Shown: positions 1-9,479, numbered from the stretch's first letter. The stretch: 64,000 nt of DNA from Sphingobacterium sp. CZ-UAM (GCF_002000245.1 NZ_MTCM01000006.1:277302-341301); one strand, 5' to 3'. Notes: generated by a model not told the origin, from the letters alone. Program-made: numbers and translations.

Positions 1-353
1 CTTGCACGTTTTTCTTGATCAAACTGCGGTTTTCCGGTCATGGGCATCAACGAAAATTGCCCATAGTCATTATTCCAGGGACTCGGTTGATGTGTCTGTT
101 TAAATCCCTTAATTTTATCAGCAGTATAAGTATATACCCAACCATCACCCATATTCCCCGTTTGCGGTGTCCAAAAGTTCATTCCCCAGGGGCGCGCTAT
201 GGCTGGATAAGTATTTCCATTAGACAGTTCGTATTTAGATTCGGTACCGATCAACGGATTTACATAGTCTACCGGCGAAGATTGCTGCGCTAAACTTACA
301 TGAGCAGCAAAAAGAAAAAGGATACCGCCCGTTATTTTTTTAATGTTAAACAT
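1..353 (-). CDS. GH92 alpha-mannosidase, N-terminal part (cut by window edge)
   Basis: Reading the minus strand from the ATG at 353 gives an open frame of 117 codons that runs off the window. It opens with a signal peptide (lysines, hydrophobic stretch, cleavage near LAQQ), followed by VDYVNPLIGTESKYELSNG, the N-terminal signature of glycoside hydrolase family 92, then RPWGMNFWTPQTG and QTHQPSPW. It is strongly similar to the N-terminus of the GH92 at 3648-5999, so the two are paralogues. GH92 enzymes are calcium-dependent, inverting exo-alpha-mannosidases; a periplasmic or surface location is inferred from the signal peptide. The catalytic half lies outside the window, so activity cannot be judged. 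A LacI-type operator sits about 45 bases upstream of the start. Confidence 0.9.
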   Translation of the reverse strand, partial: MFNIKKITGGILFLFAAHVSLAQQSSPVDYVNPLIGTESKYELSNGNTYPAIARPWGMNFWTPQTGNMGDGWVYTYTADKIKGFKQTHQPSPWNNDYGQFSLMPMTGKPQFDQEKRA

Positions 354-395
354 AATTCTTGATTTGGTTGAAGCCGTCTTAAAAACACCTCAAAA

Positions 396-413
396 AGCTA
401 AAACGTATTAGTA
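396..413. promoter_or_regulatory. Probable LacI-family operator, copy 1
   Basis: AGCTAAAACGTATTAGTA is an imperfect palindrome with a central CG, as is common for LacI-family operators. Eighteen bases (398-415) are identical to the copy at 6027-6044. Both copies precede a GH92 gene, and the only LacI-type regulator seen is at 6170-7156. Binding is inferred. Confidence 0.6.
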
Positions 414-478
414 AATATAGTTAAGAAATTTAAATATAGGAGAGAACCGCTTTATTTTCACAAGATGGTTACAAAAAA

Positions 479-510
479 TCCCCTATTCAAGCGTCTGTTT
501 GAATAGGGGA
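479..510 (-). terminator. Rho-independent terminator of the GH92-BSP-GH92 operon
   Basis: Twelve-base-pair perfect stem (TCCCCTATTCAA with its complement), 8-base loop. On the minus strand it is followed by a run of six T. It lies about 95 bases after the stop of the GH92 at 604-2898 and separates that operon from the next GH92. Confidence 0.85.
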
Positions 511-603
511 ATGGATTCTAAAAATGTCAGCACAGCGAGTTTGATTGCTCTATGCTATATTTTATACTTGTTTGATTACTATATTCGTAGATTGCCTACC
601 ATA

Positions 604-2898
604 TTATTTATTTGGTTTACTGCTCATCGTATAGATCAATTCGGCACCATTGATCAAGCTATTGTATGGCAGTTTCAAATTATCCAAAGGCTGACCATTC
701 AGCGTTACGGATTTGACATACACATTCTTCTCCGACTGGTTGCGCACGGTGATGGCGATCGTTTTTCCGTTTTCGAGATTGATCTTTGCAGATTTCACCA
801 ATGGGCTACCGATCCAGTAGGAATCTTCTCCCGGTGCTACAGGGTAAAATCCGAGTGCCGTAAATAGGTACCAAGCAGACATCTGTCCACAATCATCGTT
901 TCCTCCCAAACCAGCATGACCGTTATGATATTGATTTCGAATAATCTGACGTAGACGTGCCTGCGCTTTCCAAGGGCTCTGCGTTATGTTATAGAGATAA
1001 GCCACATGATGTGAAGGCTCATTGCCATGAACATAGTTCCCAATAATTCCATCCCGGGTAATATCCTCAGTATGCTCAAAATATTTATCGGGTAGTTCCA
1101 TTGTAAATAAAGAATCAAGATAAGTCTCCAATTTCCTTTGCCCACCCATACGTTCCATCATCTCCCGGGGTTGATGGGGGACATATAGGCTATAATTCCA
1201 GGAATTTCCTTCGATAAAGCCCTGTCCATGGGTATCCAATACATCAAATTGCTCCTTAAATTTCCCTTGAGAATTCTTTGGTCGCATAAAACCAATTGTC
1301 GGATCATAAAGCGATTTCCAACTCTCAGCACGTTTCGAAAAGGTACGGTAGATATCTTCTTTCCCCAGCTTCTTGGCCAATTGTGCAATACACCAGTCGT
1401 CATAGGCATATTCCAGCGTATTGGAAACTGAAGTGCCAGATACATCATCTGGGACATATCCTTTATCAATATAAGCACCTATCCCTTCATAATTACGTGT
1501 ATTTGCTGTTTGTACACAAGCCCGTAATGCCACTTCAGGATCACCTTTATACACACCTTTCAATATGGCATCCACAATGACGGATACAGAATGGTAACCA
1601 CTCATACACCAGTTGTCGTTCGCATAATGCGACCAGATCGGCAACATCTTTAATACGCTCTGATCGTAATGCGCCATCATTGAGGCCACCATATCCGCAT
1701 TTCGCGAAGGATTAATCAGATTCAGAAGTGGATGAAAAGCTCTAAACGTATCCCAAAGTGAAAATGAAGTATAATTTGTGAAGCCCTTAGCCTGATGAAT
1801 CTCCTGATCCAGTCCTTTATACTCCCCATTCTGATCCATATAAATGGTCGGCATCAGACTGGCATGATACATTGCCGTATAGAAATTGATCAGATCCTCC
1901 TTATTCAACATATCCACTTCAATTTTGTGAAGTTCCTTCTCCCAAGCTGTTTGTCCAGCGCGCACATAAGCCTCAAAATCCCAATTTGGCGCTTCGATTT
2001 CCATATTATGGAGCGCATTCCTCATACTTACGGGGCTTAACGCAACTTTCATCTGGATTGATTCCTGCGTTTTGGTATCGAAGTCCAAATGCAATTTGAT
2101 ATTGTGGGCCGCTAGATCAGGAAAATTCTGTTGTTGGTCAAACTTGCGCCAGAAGCCGTTATACACCGTTTTTCCGTCCTCGTATTTAGCCCCGTAGTTT
2201 TTGAAAGGCTTGGATGTCTTGATGGCGAAATACACCGTACGTGTACGCGACCATCCATTGGTCTGGCGATAGCCTACCAAGGTCGAGTCATTCAATACTT
2301 TAACAACTGTCCAAACGTTTTTACCATCATAGTTATAAATTCCAGCAGTTAAATCCAGGACAAGATGTGAGGCATCCGATTGTGGAAAAGTATAACGATG
2401 GATACCGACACGAGATGTTGTGGTTAACTCAGCCTTAATCTGATGTTTATCAAGCAAAACGCTATAGTAGTTGGGCTCAGCACGTTCATTCGCATGCGAA
2501 TAAGGAGATCTATACCCTCCCTGAGGTTGATCTGCAGTGCCCGGATTGAGCTGCACCTTACCTTGGGTTGGCATGACCAATATATCACCAAGATCAGAGT
2601 GACCGGTACCACTAAAGTGTGTGTGGCTAAAGCCGACAATCGTCGGGTCACTGTACTGATACCCTGCACAGTATTTATATACATCACCATTGTACCTTCC
2701 ATTTACAGCATAGGATAAGGTATCCGTATCCGGACTTAGTTGCACTGCCCCGAAAGGAACTGTTGCCCCGGGGAAGGTGTGCCCCATCCGCGCGGTTCCG
2801 ATCAGTGGTTTGACATACTGAATCAATTTGGTTTCCTGCGCTCTTACTAAATAAGGGAGGCAAAGCAAACCGAAACAAATTAAACTTCTTATGTTCAT
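604..2898 (-). CDS. GH92 family alpha-mannosidase
   Basis: A 764-residue exported enzyme of glycoside hydrolase family 92, which removes terminal alpha-mannose from N-glycans or mannans. Residues 1-21 form a signal peptide ending LVRAQ. The family start YVKPLIGTARMGHTFPGA follows, with VPFGAVQLSPDT. The catalytic (alpha/alpha)6 part shows SFSLWDTFRAFHPL, EGNSW (E563, in the position of the family's general acid) and GGNDDCGQMSAW (D668 and D669, in the position of the base). Length is normal for the family. An in-frame GTG lies one codon upstream; the ATG was chosen. It is the last gene of an operon, 10 bases after the metallopeptidase gene. Its N-terminus differs from the other two GH92 proteins here (TARMGHTFPGA against TESKYELSNG), which suggests a different linkage specificity within GH92; that is inference. 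Confidence 0.93.
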   Translation of the reverse strand: MNIRSLICFGLLCLPYLVRAQETKLIQYVKPLIGTARMGHTFPGATVPFGAVQLSPDTDTLSYAVNGRYNGDVYKYCAGYQYSDPTIVGFSHTHFSGTGHSDLGDILVMPTQGKVQLNPGTADQPQGGYRSPYSHANERAEPNYYSVLLDKHQIKAELTTTSRVGIHRYTFPQSDASHLVLDLTAGIYNYDGKNVWTVVKVLNDSTLVGYRQTNGWSRTRTVYFAIKTSKPFKNYGAKYEDGKTVYNGFWRKFDQQQNFPDLAAHNIKLHLDFDTKTQESIQMKVALSPVSMRNALHNMEIEAPNWDFEAYVRAGQTAWEKELHKIEVDMLNKEDLINFYTAMYHASLMPTIYMDQNGEYKGLDQEIHQAKGFTNYTSFSLWDTFRAFHPLLNLINPSRNADMVASMMAHYDQSVLKMLPIWSHYANDNWCMSGYHSVSVIVDAILKGVYKGDPEVALRACVQTANTRNYEGIGAYIDKGYVPDDVSGTSVSNTLEYAYDDWCIAQLAKKLGKEDIYRTFSKRAESWKSLYDPTIGFMRPKNSQGKFKEQFDVLDTHGQGFIEGNSWNYSLYVPHQPREMMERMGGQRKLETYLDSLFTMELPDKYFEHTEDITRDGIIGNYVHGNEPSHHVAYLYNITQSPWKAQARLRQIIRNQYHNGHAGLGGNDDCGQMSAWYLFTALGFYPVAPGEDSYWIGSPLVKSAKINLENGKTIAITVRNQSEKNVYVKSVTLNGQPLDNLKLPYNSLINGAELIYTMSSKPNK

Positions 2899-2908
2899 CA
2901 CTTAAGGA

Positions 2909-3628
2909 TTAGATCTTTGGATTTTGACTATAAGCACTCCACAGCTCGTCAATTGTCTTTCCCGTCTGCGCTTTCCAGAAATCATCTGTATACGTTTTAT
3001 TCCGCATTGCAGCATCCAATTTTTTAACAAAATCTTTTTTTACGTTTTTGTTAATCCAATAGAGGAAACGTGCCGTAGTACGATAAGAATCCGTATATTT
3101 TTGTTTTTCTGTATACTCAGGCAACTTCCAATTTGCCCCAGCGTTATCTAATCCGTCATCAAAACGAACAAAATCTGCTATCCCTTCGGTTATCCACCAA
3201 GGGCCAGCCCCATCCGGATAGGCCTGCACGATATGCATCACTTCATGGGTAACAACATCGATATCGCCCGGATTTTTTGCAAACCATTCTGGACTATAGC
3301 GGACAATACCGCCGGCTGTAGCCGCTACCCCCTTATAATCCGGATCAATGACAAAAGACACTTTTTTAATGGTCTTGGTATTATATTTTTTTGCCAGCTT
3401 GGGATAATTCGTAAAATACGCCGCTATCAATCTATCTTTTAGCGCTGGACTAAAATTTTTGTCTTTATTGATCCAGATCAAGGTATAGCCCTTTTTGCTA
3501 ATACTATCAACATCCACAGCGACCTTACGGTCGTTTTCTGTATGTTGCCAATTGTCCTGTGCCAAAACTGAACAGGAATACAATAAGCCTACGACAGCCA
3601 ATGTTTTTTTTAGATAATTAAAGTTCAT
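2909..3628 (-). CDS. Basic secretory protein (BSP)-type zinc metallopeptidase
   Basis: A 239-residue exported protein. Residues 1-23 are a signal peptide (ending SVLAQ). The body matches the plant basic secretory protein family: DYKGVAATAGGIVRYSPEWF, then the zinc site HEVMH (H128, E129, H132) and WWITEGIADFVR around residues 144-155. The family is thought to be peptidases with an HExxH centre; bacterial members are secreted. It sits between two GH92 mannosidases with gaps of 10 and 19 bases, so it is almost certainly co-transcribed. That placement suggests the mannosides attacked are on protein, with the peptidase opening the polypeptide after or during trimming of the sugars. The substrate is inferred, not visible. 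Confidence 0.82.
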   Translation of the reverse strand: MNFNYLKKTLAVVGLLYSCSVLAQDNWQHTENDRKVAVDVDSISKKGYTLIWINKDKNFSPALKDRLIAAYFTNYPKLAKKYNTKTIKKVSFVIDPDYKGVAATAGGIVRYSPEWFAKNPGDIDVVTHEVMHIVQAYPDGAGPWWITEGIADFVRFDDGLDNAGANWKLPEYTEKQKYTDSYRTTARFLYWINKNVKKDFVKKLDAAMRNKTYTDDFWKAQTGKTIDELWSAYSQNPKI

Positions 3629-3647
3629 AATCAGGTTTATAATATGC

Positions 3648-5999
3648 TTATTTTTTCTTTGTTGATTTTGTTGATTTCGTCACCGTCTTCAATTCATTCG
3701 ACATCGAATATGGAGCGGCATTTGAGGTTGCGCCTCTATTGTAATTTGGTTTGGCGGTCATATCAAAATGAAGATTTCCACCTTCATGAAGTGCTTTGTG
3801 ACTCAACCAGTTCTTACCATACACTGTTCCATTCATCTGTAAAGTATTGACGTACACATTCTCATTCGAATTATTCGGTGCATCGATTGTCAATGTCTTA
3901 CCATTTTCAAACGTTAAGGTAGCTTTCTTAAACAATGGGGCCCCCAGCACATATTCATCTGTCGCTGGACAAACAGGATAAAAACCTAATGCAGAGAATA
4001 CATACCATGCTGACGTTTGGCCATTATCCTCGTCGCCACAATAACCGTCAGGAGTTGGCTTATACATCCTGTCCATTACCTGACGTACCCAATACTGCGT
4101 TTTCCAGGGTTGGCCGGCATAATTATATAAGTATGGCATATGCTGAATCGGCTGATTTCCATGTGCATATTGCCCCATATTGGCAACCTGCATTTCCCGA
4201 ATTTCGTGGATAATACCGCCATAATAGCTATCATCAAAATCTGGCGACTGAACAAATACAGAATCCAACATATTGACAAAAGTTTTTTCGTCGCCCATTA
4301 AATCGATCAGCCCTTTTACATCATGGAAAACACTCCAGGAGTAATGCCAACTATTACCTTCGGTAAAGGCATCCCCCCATTTCAATGGATTGAAAGGTGC
4401 CTGGAATTTACCATCCTTATTTTTACCACGCATCAAATTAGTGGACGGATCGAATAAGTTCTTATAATTTTGAGCACGCTTCGCATACAACTCTATCTCG
4501 GCCTTAGGACGGTTCAATGCTTTTGCCAATTGGTATATGGTAAAGTCATCATAAGCATATTCCAACGTACGGGCAGCATTTTCATTGATTTTAACATCAT
4601 AGGGAACATAACCTAAGCTATTGTAATATTCAACGCCTTTTCGTCCAACAGCAGTCATTGGTCCTTCATTGTTCGCACCATGTTGCAAGGCCTCATATAG
4701 CTTGTTGATATCATAACCACGCAGGCCTTTCATATAGGCATCGGATACTACCGAAGCGGAGTTGTTACCAACCATGATATCCGCATATCCCGGACTGCTC
4801 CATTCCGGTAAGAATCCACCCTCCAAATAGGCATTGAGCAATCCTTCCTGCATTTCTTTATTGATAGAAGGATACATAAAGTTTAGGAATGGATACAAGG
4901 CTCTAAAGGTGTCCCAAAAACCTGTACCTCCAAATAAATATCCCGGTAGCGTTTTACCGTTATATGGGCTATAATGGACGGCCTTTCCTTGCGCATCGAT
5001 TTCATATAGTTTATTCGGAAAAAACAAGGTACGGTACATTGTCGAATAAAATGTACGCAATTGATCAATATCATCGCCTTCCACCTTAATTTTACCTAAG
5101 GTTGTATTCCATATCTGGCGACCATCTTCTTTAATCTGATCAAATGATTTACTGCCGAGCTCATTTAAGTTTAACAAAGCTTGGTCAGCACTGATAAAAG
5201 AGGATGCAACTTTTACCTGAACAGGTTTTGATTTATCCTTCACGTTGAAACCAACGATAGCACCTGTATGGTCACCCTTGATTTGCAGCTGGCCATCTTT
5301 CTTTTCTTTTCCCTCCCAGGTAGCAACACTAGCAAAAGGTTGATCAAAAACAAGGACAAAATAGTTCTTGAAATTTTCAGGTAATGGGCCGCGCGCATAT
5401 TTTGACGAGTAGCCAATGATCATATTTTTTTCGGGAATGATCTGTACTTCCGACCCTTTCTCATAAGCGTCCAAAACGATATAAGCATCATCCGTCTTAT
5501 TGAAGGAGATACGAAACATCGCGGCACGATCAGTCGGTGTCATTTCTGCTGTCACATCGTGATCAGCTAAATAGACCGAGTAATAATAGGGTTTTACAAT
5601 TTCCGCTTTATGCGAAAACCAGCTTGCACGTTCATCCTGATCAAAAACAGGTTTTCCGGTAACCGGCATAATAGAGAAAACACCATAGTCATTCATCCAA
5701 GGGGAAGGCTGATGGGTTTGCTTCAGGCCGCGGATTTTATCAGCTGTATATTGATACTGCCATCCATCGCCATTTTTACCAGTCTGGGGTGTCCACATGT
5801 TCATCCCCCATGGTCTCGCTATGGAAGGGTAGGTATTCCCATTGGATAGCTCAAATTTGGATTCGGTACCCATCAACGGATTCACCAGATCCACGGCTTC
5901 CATTTGCTGTCCTCTAAACTTCTGAGCCAAAACCGGTTTTGCGCAAAACAAACCCAAGGACAATAATGACCCTAGAAAAACACTAAATGATTTCTTCAT
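3648..5999 (-). CDS. GH92 family alpha-mannosidase
   Basis: A 783-residue exported GH92 enzyme, first gene of the mannoside operon. The signal peptide covers about residues 1-25 (ending VLAQ). The family N-terminus VNPLMGTESKFELSNGNTYP is followed by RPWGMNMWTPQTG and QTHQPSPW. The catalytic part shows GTGFWDTFRALYPF, EGNSWHYSW (E547, candidate acid) and GYCGDEDNGQTSAW (D656 to D658 region, candidate base). The tail after about residue 755 is short, polar and lysine-rich (ending TKSTKSTKKK), beyond the family core. It is a close paralogue of the cut gene at 1-353 and more distant from the one at 604-2898. A palindromic operator lies 26 bases upstream of the ATG, so repression by the adjacent LacI-type protein is likely. 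Confidence 0.93.
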   Translation of the reverse strand: MKKSFSVFLGSLLSLGLFCAKPVLAQKFRGQQMEAVDLVNPLMGTESKFELSNGNTYPSIARPWGMNMWTPQTGKNGDGWQYQYTADKIRGLKQTHQPSPWMNDYGVFSIMPVTGKPVFDQDERASWFSHKAEIVKPYYYSVYLADHDVTAEMTPTDRAAMFRISFNKTDDAYIVLDAYEKGSEVQIIPEKNMIIGYSSKYARGPLPENFKNYFVLVFDQPFASVATWEGKEKKDGQLQIKGDHTGAIVGFNVKDKSKPVQVKVASSFISADQALLNLNELGSKSFDQIKEDGRQIWNTTLGKIKVEGDDIDQLRTFYSTMYRTLFFPNKLYEIDAQGKAVHYSPYNGKTLPGYLFGGTGFWDTFRALYPFLNFMYPSINKEMQEGLLNAYLEGGFLPEWSSPGYADIMVGNNSASVVSDAYMKGLRGYDINKLYEALQHGANNEGPMTAVGRKGVEYYNSLGYVPYDVKINENAARTLEYAYDDFTIYQLAKALNRPKAEIELYAKRAQNYKNLFDPSTNLMRGKNKDGKFQAPFNPLKWGDAFTEGNSWHYSWSVFHDVKGLIDLMGDEKTFVNMLDSVFVQSPDFDDSYYGGIIHEIREMQVANMGQYAHGNQPIQHMPYLYNYAGQPWKTQYWVRQVMDRMYKPTPDGYCGDEDNGQTSAWYVFSALGFYPVCPATDEYVLGAPLFKKATLTFENGKTLTIDAPNNSNENVYVNTLQMNGTVYGKNWLSHKALHEGGNLHFDMTAKPNYNRGATSNAAPYSMSNELKTVTKSTKSTKKK

Positions 6000-6024
6000 T
6001 ATTTAGGATATATATAAATATTTC

Positions 6025-6042
6025 TACTAAAACGTATTAGTA
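6025..6042. promoter_or_regulatory. Probable LacI-family operator, copy 2
   Basis: TACTAAAACGTATTAGTA reads as two half-sites matching at 8 of 9 positions around a central CG. It lies between the GH92 operon start (5999) and the LacI-type gene, close enough to the ATG to block transcription. It shares 18 bases with the copy at 398-415. Confidence 0.65.
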
Positions 6043-6169
6043 AAGATATAAAAAAGAATATGAATTCAAAAAAACTATAAGCTTTCGTCTATTAGGTCTT
6101 ATGATTTTTACAATACGGCTTTATTCCGCCAAGATAAAACGGACTTATTATAACATATTATAGTGGCTC

Positions 6170-7156
6170 CTATCTTTTAATCAAATTTGTTGAAATCACA
6201 TATTCCTTTGGACTGGAAATCCCCCGATCTATTTCCTTTAGCAGTACACGTACACAGGTTTTGGCCAAAGGTTCCAAGGGTTGTTGGATACAGGAGATTT
6301 TAGGATTCAATATATCGAACAATTCATGATCGTCAAAAGAAAACAACGGAAAATCAAAACCTTCCCTTCCTTCAGTCCGAAGCGACTTTAACCCGAGAAT
6401 ACAGAGATAATTGGTCGTAAAAAATAAACCATCCAAGCCTACATTTTTAGCTACCCAACTCTGCAAAGCACTTATACCTTTCTGCTTCAAACGATGGTAG
6501 GGTAGTTGCAGTATCCTGGATTGCATACCTGTTTCCGCACAAAATTTCAGATAGGCGTCTTTACGCGCGAGCATCTGAGGCTGATCCGAATCGATTGTGA
6601 TCAATCCAAAGTTTTTACATCCGATAGACTGCAAATAGGAACAGGCTTTACGGCTGCTATCTCCATTGTCAATATGGACATAATGCGTCGCTATGTCGGG
6701 TGAATTCCGATCAAATACAACCAAGGGCACCTTATGTTCCAAGATCTTTCGCTGATGTTCTTCGAGGTTTATCGTGGGTGCTAGGATAATGCCTTCAACC
6801 CTCTTCTCTAGCATGAAATCAATAATATCTTGTGCATTTTGAGGATCTCCCAAAGTACTACTGTATAATACATGATAATTTTTCTTGCGCAGTAGTTCCT
6901 CAACATGCAAAGCAAAAGGGCCAAAAAAGGAATCGCCAATATTTTCGACAATCAGTCCGATTGTATTCGAACGGCCGGTGGCAAGGCTCTTTGCCAAGGC
7001 GTTGGGCTTATACCCTATTTTCTCAACATAATCCAAAACACGCCGCTCCAGTTCCTTACTGATACGGGCCTGTTCCGCTTTATGATTGATCACCAATGAA
7101 ACGGTGGATTTGGAGACATTAAGTTCTCGTGCGATTTCTTTAATAGATTTGGCCAT
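6170..7156 (-). CDS. LacI-family transcriptional regulator
   Basis: A 328-residue regulator of usual LacI/GalR length. Residues 3-50 form the helix-turn-helix and hinge: SIKEIARELNVSKSTVSLVI, then RVLDYVEKIGYKPNALAKSL. From about residue 60 follows the periplasmic-binding-protein-like effector domain (TIGLIVENIGDSFFG, VEGIILAPT, PLVVFDRNSPD, GLFFTTNYL, SFDDHELFDILNP). It probably binds a sugar, with mannose or a mannoside the best guess from its neighbours. It lies upstream of and co-oriented with the GH92 operon, separated by 170 bases that carry the second operator. No copy of the operator was seen in its own upstream region, so autoregulation is not supported. Confidence 0.92.
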   Translation of the reverse strand: MAKSIKEIARELNVSKSTVSLVINHKAEQARISKELERRVLDYVEKIGYKPNALAKSLATGRSNTIGLIVENIGDSFFGPFALHVEELLRKKNYHVLYSSTLGDPQNAQDIIDFMLEKRVEGIILAPTINLEEHQRKILEHKVPLVVFDRNSPDIATHYVHIDNGDSSRKACSYLQSIGCKNFGLITIDSDQPQMLARKDAYLKFCAETGMQSRILQLPYHRLKQKGISALQSWVAKNVGLDGLFFTTNYLCILGLKSLRTEGREGFDFPLFSFDDHELFDILNPKISCIQQPLEPLAKTCVRVLLKEIDRGISSPKEYVISTNLIKR

Positions 7157-7588
7157 ATGAGCATTTCATAAAATTAGGTGAAATTAGAAAATAAAATGAG
7201 AATTGTTCGTTTTTTATACTGATGACATTTCGTTGTTCATACGTCTACGCACAATATCAAACAAGTAATATGGCCGCTCAGAACTATTGCTTATCCGTAA
7301 GCATATTTTCTAGGCTTTTATTTACCTAATACAATAATCTACGGGCTTAGCTAAAGTAGCTTCATTATAAACGATAACTATACTTATTCAATACTTAAGC
7401 AATACTTCAAACATACTGGAAGCCTACCGCATGACTGAAACAATTATTTGTTGATCCCCATTGAAAACGACTGATTTTTGTCGAATATTAATAAATATTC
7501 AAAAGTAAATATAAAAAGCGAAGCCACTTTACAATCTTTATAATGAAAATATTATTTTTTTTTTAAATTTACTAGCTGCTAGCTTCTT
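7157..7588. other. Divergent intergenic region between LacI gene and ECF sigma gene
   Basis: 432 AT-rich bases with no gene. It must hold the promoter of the LacI-type gene (minus) and of the ECF sigma gene (plus). I see no clear TAnnTTTG box, hairpin or copy of the operator found at 396 and 6025. Confidence 0.5.
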
Positions 7589-8161
7589 ATGAAAAACTCC
7601 AAATCATACCAATACCAAGAACTTCTGCCTCTTATTCAACAGGGAGATCAGCGCGCTTTTTCGGTATTATATGATTTGTTTGCGCCCGACCTGATTTCTT
7701 TTATAACAAAAAAAATTAGCAATCGTGAAGCAGCCGAAGATACTCTACATGATCTATTTATCTCCGTATGGAAAAATAGAGCATTTATTACAGAAATAGA
7801 GTCTCTACCCGCTTATCTATTTAGTTCTTGTCGCTATCTGGTTCTCGCCTACTACCGCAAAGAGATGAAAATTCAGCTTACCCAAAGTTTTGAACATCTT
7901 GAGTTTGAAGATCAATCCATACCCATCGAGGATCAGCTGTATTACCGCTACATCATCGACGTTGTTGCCAAAGAAGTCGAAAATCTGCCTCAAAAATGTC
8001 AGGAAGTATTCAAATTGAGCCGGGAATACTATTTAAGCAATAAAGAGATTGCTATAAAACTAGGAATCAGCGAATCCACTGTTGAAAAGCACATTAACAA
8101 GGCTATTCGTCATTTACGCACCGCAACAGGCCACCTTTTTCACTTTGTATTATTTTTTTAG
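7589..8161 (+). CDS. ECF sigma-70 factor (FecI/RpoE-like)
   Basis: A 190-residue extracytoplasmic-function sigma factor. Region 2 spans about residues 15-80 (AFSVLYDLFAPDLISFI, AAEDTLHDLFISVWKNR). Region 4 spans about 130-180 (LPQKCQEVFKLSREYYLSNK, then EIAIKLGISESTVEKHINKA). Regions 1 and 3 are absent, as in ECF factors. The FecR-type gene follows about 120 bases later, then a SusC with an STN domain, which is the standard Bacteroidota trans-envelope switch. When the outer-membrane transporter binds its substrate, FecR releases this sigma factor to transcribe the uptake operon. The phenylalanine-rich C-terminus (FHFVLFF) is common in this subgroup. Confidence 0.92.
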   Translation: MKNSKSYQYQELLPLIQQGDQRAFSVLYDLFAPDLISFITKKISNREAAEDTLHDLFISVWKNRAFITEIESLPAYLFSSCRYLVLAYYRKEMKIQLTQSFEHLEFEDQSIPIEDQLYYRYIIDVVAKEVENLPQKCQEVFKLSREYYLSNKEIAIKLGISESTVEKHINKAIRHLRTATGHLFHFVLFF

Positions 8162-8282
8162 CCTTTTAATCAGTCATTTAGTCAACAATTTTTACAATAA
8201 AATATTTTTTTTCTTTTTGAGTAGAAGCTCTGCCTCTTTTAGGTCACTTGTATTATAACCAACCAGTATAAAGTTGCGATTT

Positions 8283-9410
8283 ATGAAGCAAGTGAAAGAA
8301 TTATATAAATCAATTACCCGTTTTCTGAGCCGATCCGAAAATACTGAGGAACGTAAACAACTTTTTGATTGGTTTGACCAGAAGTCGGTTGACCAGATAC
8401 CAGAAGCACAGTTTTCGACCATCCAAAAGAATGTAAAAAACCGGCTGTTGGCTGAGGTAGGCTTAATAGAAAAAAAATCCTCTACCATAAAGTATATACA
8501 GATTATCAGTACAGCTGCGGCAATATTGCTGATCGGTTTTTTCGCCTATAGATACTGGCCTGCGGCAGAGCAAACTGCTTCCAATAAATTATTAGCATCC
8601 ATCCCGCCAGGAAGTGAAAAAGCTATTATCACGCTAGCCAATGGGAAGCAGATTAATCTCGACGAATTAGCGCTAAATCAAAGTGTACAGATCGGAGAGA
8701 CAATTTTAACAAAAGATGCACAGGGAAAAGTTAGTTATCGAAATGCCAAAACCGGAAACATTGTTAGCCAGCAAAATATATTAAAAACTCCCAAAGGCGC
8801 TACCTATGAGCTTGCCTTAGCAGATGGCACCTTGGTCAGCCTCAATGCTGATTCGAAATTAATCTATCCTTCTTCATTTGAATCGGGAGACCGTATCGTT
8901 GAATTGGAAGGTGAAGCTTATTTTCAGGTAGCAAAAACGAGGGACCACAAAAGTTTCATTGTTAAAACAAAAGATCAACAGACAAAAGTCCTGGGTACAA
9001 AATTCAATATTAATGCCTATTCGGAAGAGGACGGGGTACGCACCAGCCTAGAGGAAGGCGCAGTTATTGTTTCCAAACAAAATAGTGCGGTGAGGTTAAG
9101 ACCAAACGAGCAAGCTTTTTCCGAAGATGGAAAGCTCCGGTCGAAGCGTATCAATATAGATCAGGTACTTAGCTGGAAAAGTGGCCAATTCTGCTTTGAT
9201 GGTACAAATACAGCAGAGGTATTTAAGGACATCGCAAGGTGGTATGATATCGATGTCACTTATAACGGGACGAGCAATGCCAGTCAATATAGTGGGAAAA
9301 TCCCACGAAATTTAAGCTTAGAAAAGCTCATTGCTCTTTTAAATTATGCAAATATCCAAACCAAAGCTATTGTAGGAAAAAACAATAGAATTAACTTAAT
9401 CATAACATAA
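8283..9410 (+). CDS. FecR-family anti-sigma factor
   Basis: A 375-residue inner-membrane anti-sigma protein. The cytoplasmic N-terminus is about 70 residues; one membrane segment lies near 74-92 (IISTAAAILLIGFFAYRYW). The periplasmic FecR domain follows (TPKGATYELALADGTLVSLN, ELEGEAYFQVAK, TKVLGTKFNINAY) and the C-terminal DUF4974-type region (AEVFKDIARWYDIDVTY). A TTG nine bases upstream is in frame, but the ATG at 8283 is the better start. It pairs with the sigma factor upstream and, through its C-terminus, with the STN domain of the SusC encoded next. Confidence 0.92.
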   Translation: MKQVKELYKSITRFLSRSENTEERKQLFDWFDQKSVDQIPEAQFSTIQKNVKNRLLAEVGLIEKKSSTIKYIQIISTAAAILLIGFFAYRYWPAAEQTASNKLLASIPPGSEKAIITLANGKQINLDELALNQSVQIGETILTKDAQGKVSYRNAKTGNIVSQQNILKTPKGATYELALADGTLVSLNADSKLIYPSSFESGDRIVELEGEAYFQVAKTRDHKSFIVKTKDQQTKVLGTKFNINAYSEEDGVRTSLEEGAVIVSKQNSAVRLRPNEQAFSEDGKLRSKRINIDQVLSWKSGQFCFDGTNTAEVFKDIARWYDIDVTYNGTSNASQYSGKIPRNLSLEKLIALLNYANIQTKAIVGKNNRINLIIT

Positions 9411-9479
9411 CCAAACCATTAACGAAATGAAAAGCGAAAGATTCCCACCCTAATAAGAGCTTATTTAATATCAATAAAA

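Noticed and set aside
8274..8282. TTG start for the first FecR gene
   Set aside because: The ATG nine bases later gives the usual FecR N-terminus; nothing supports the TTG.
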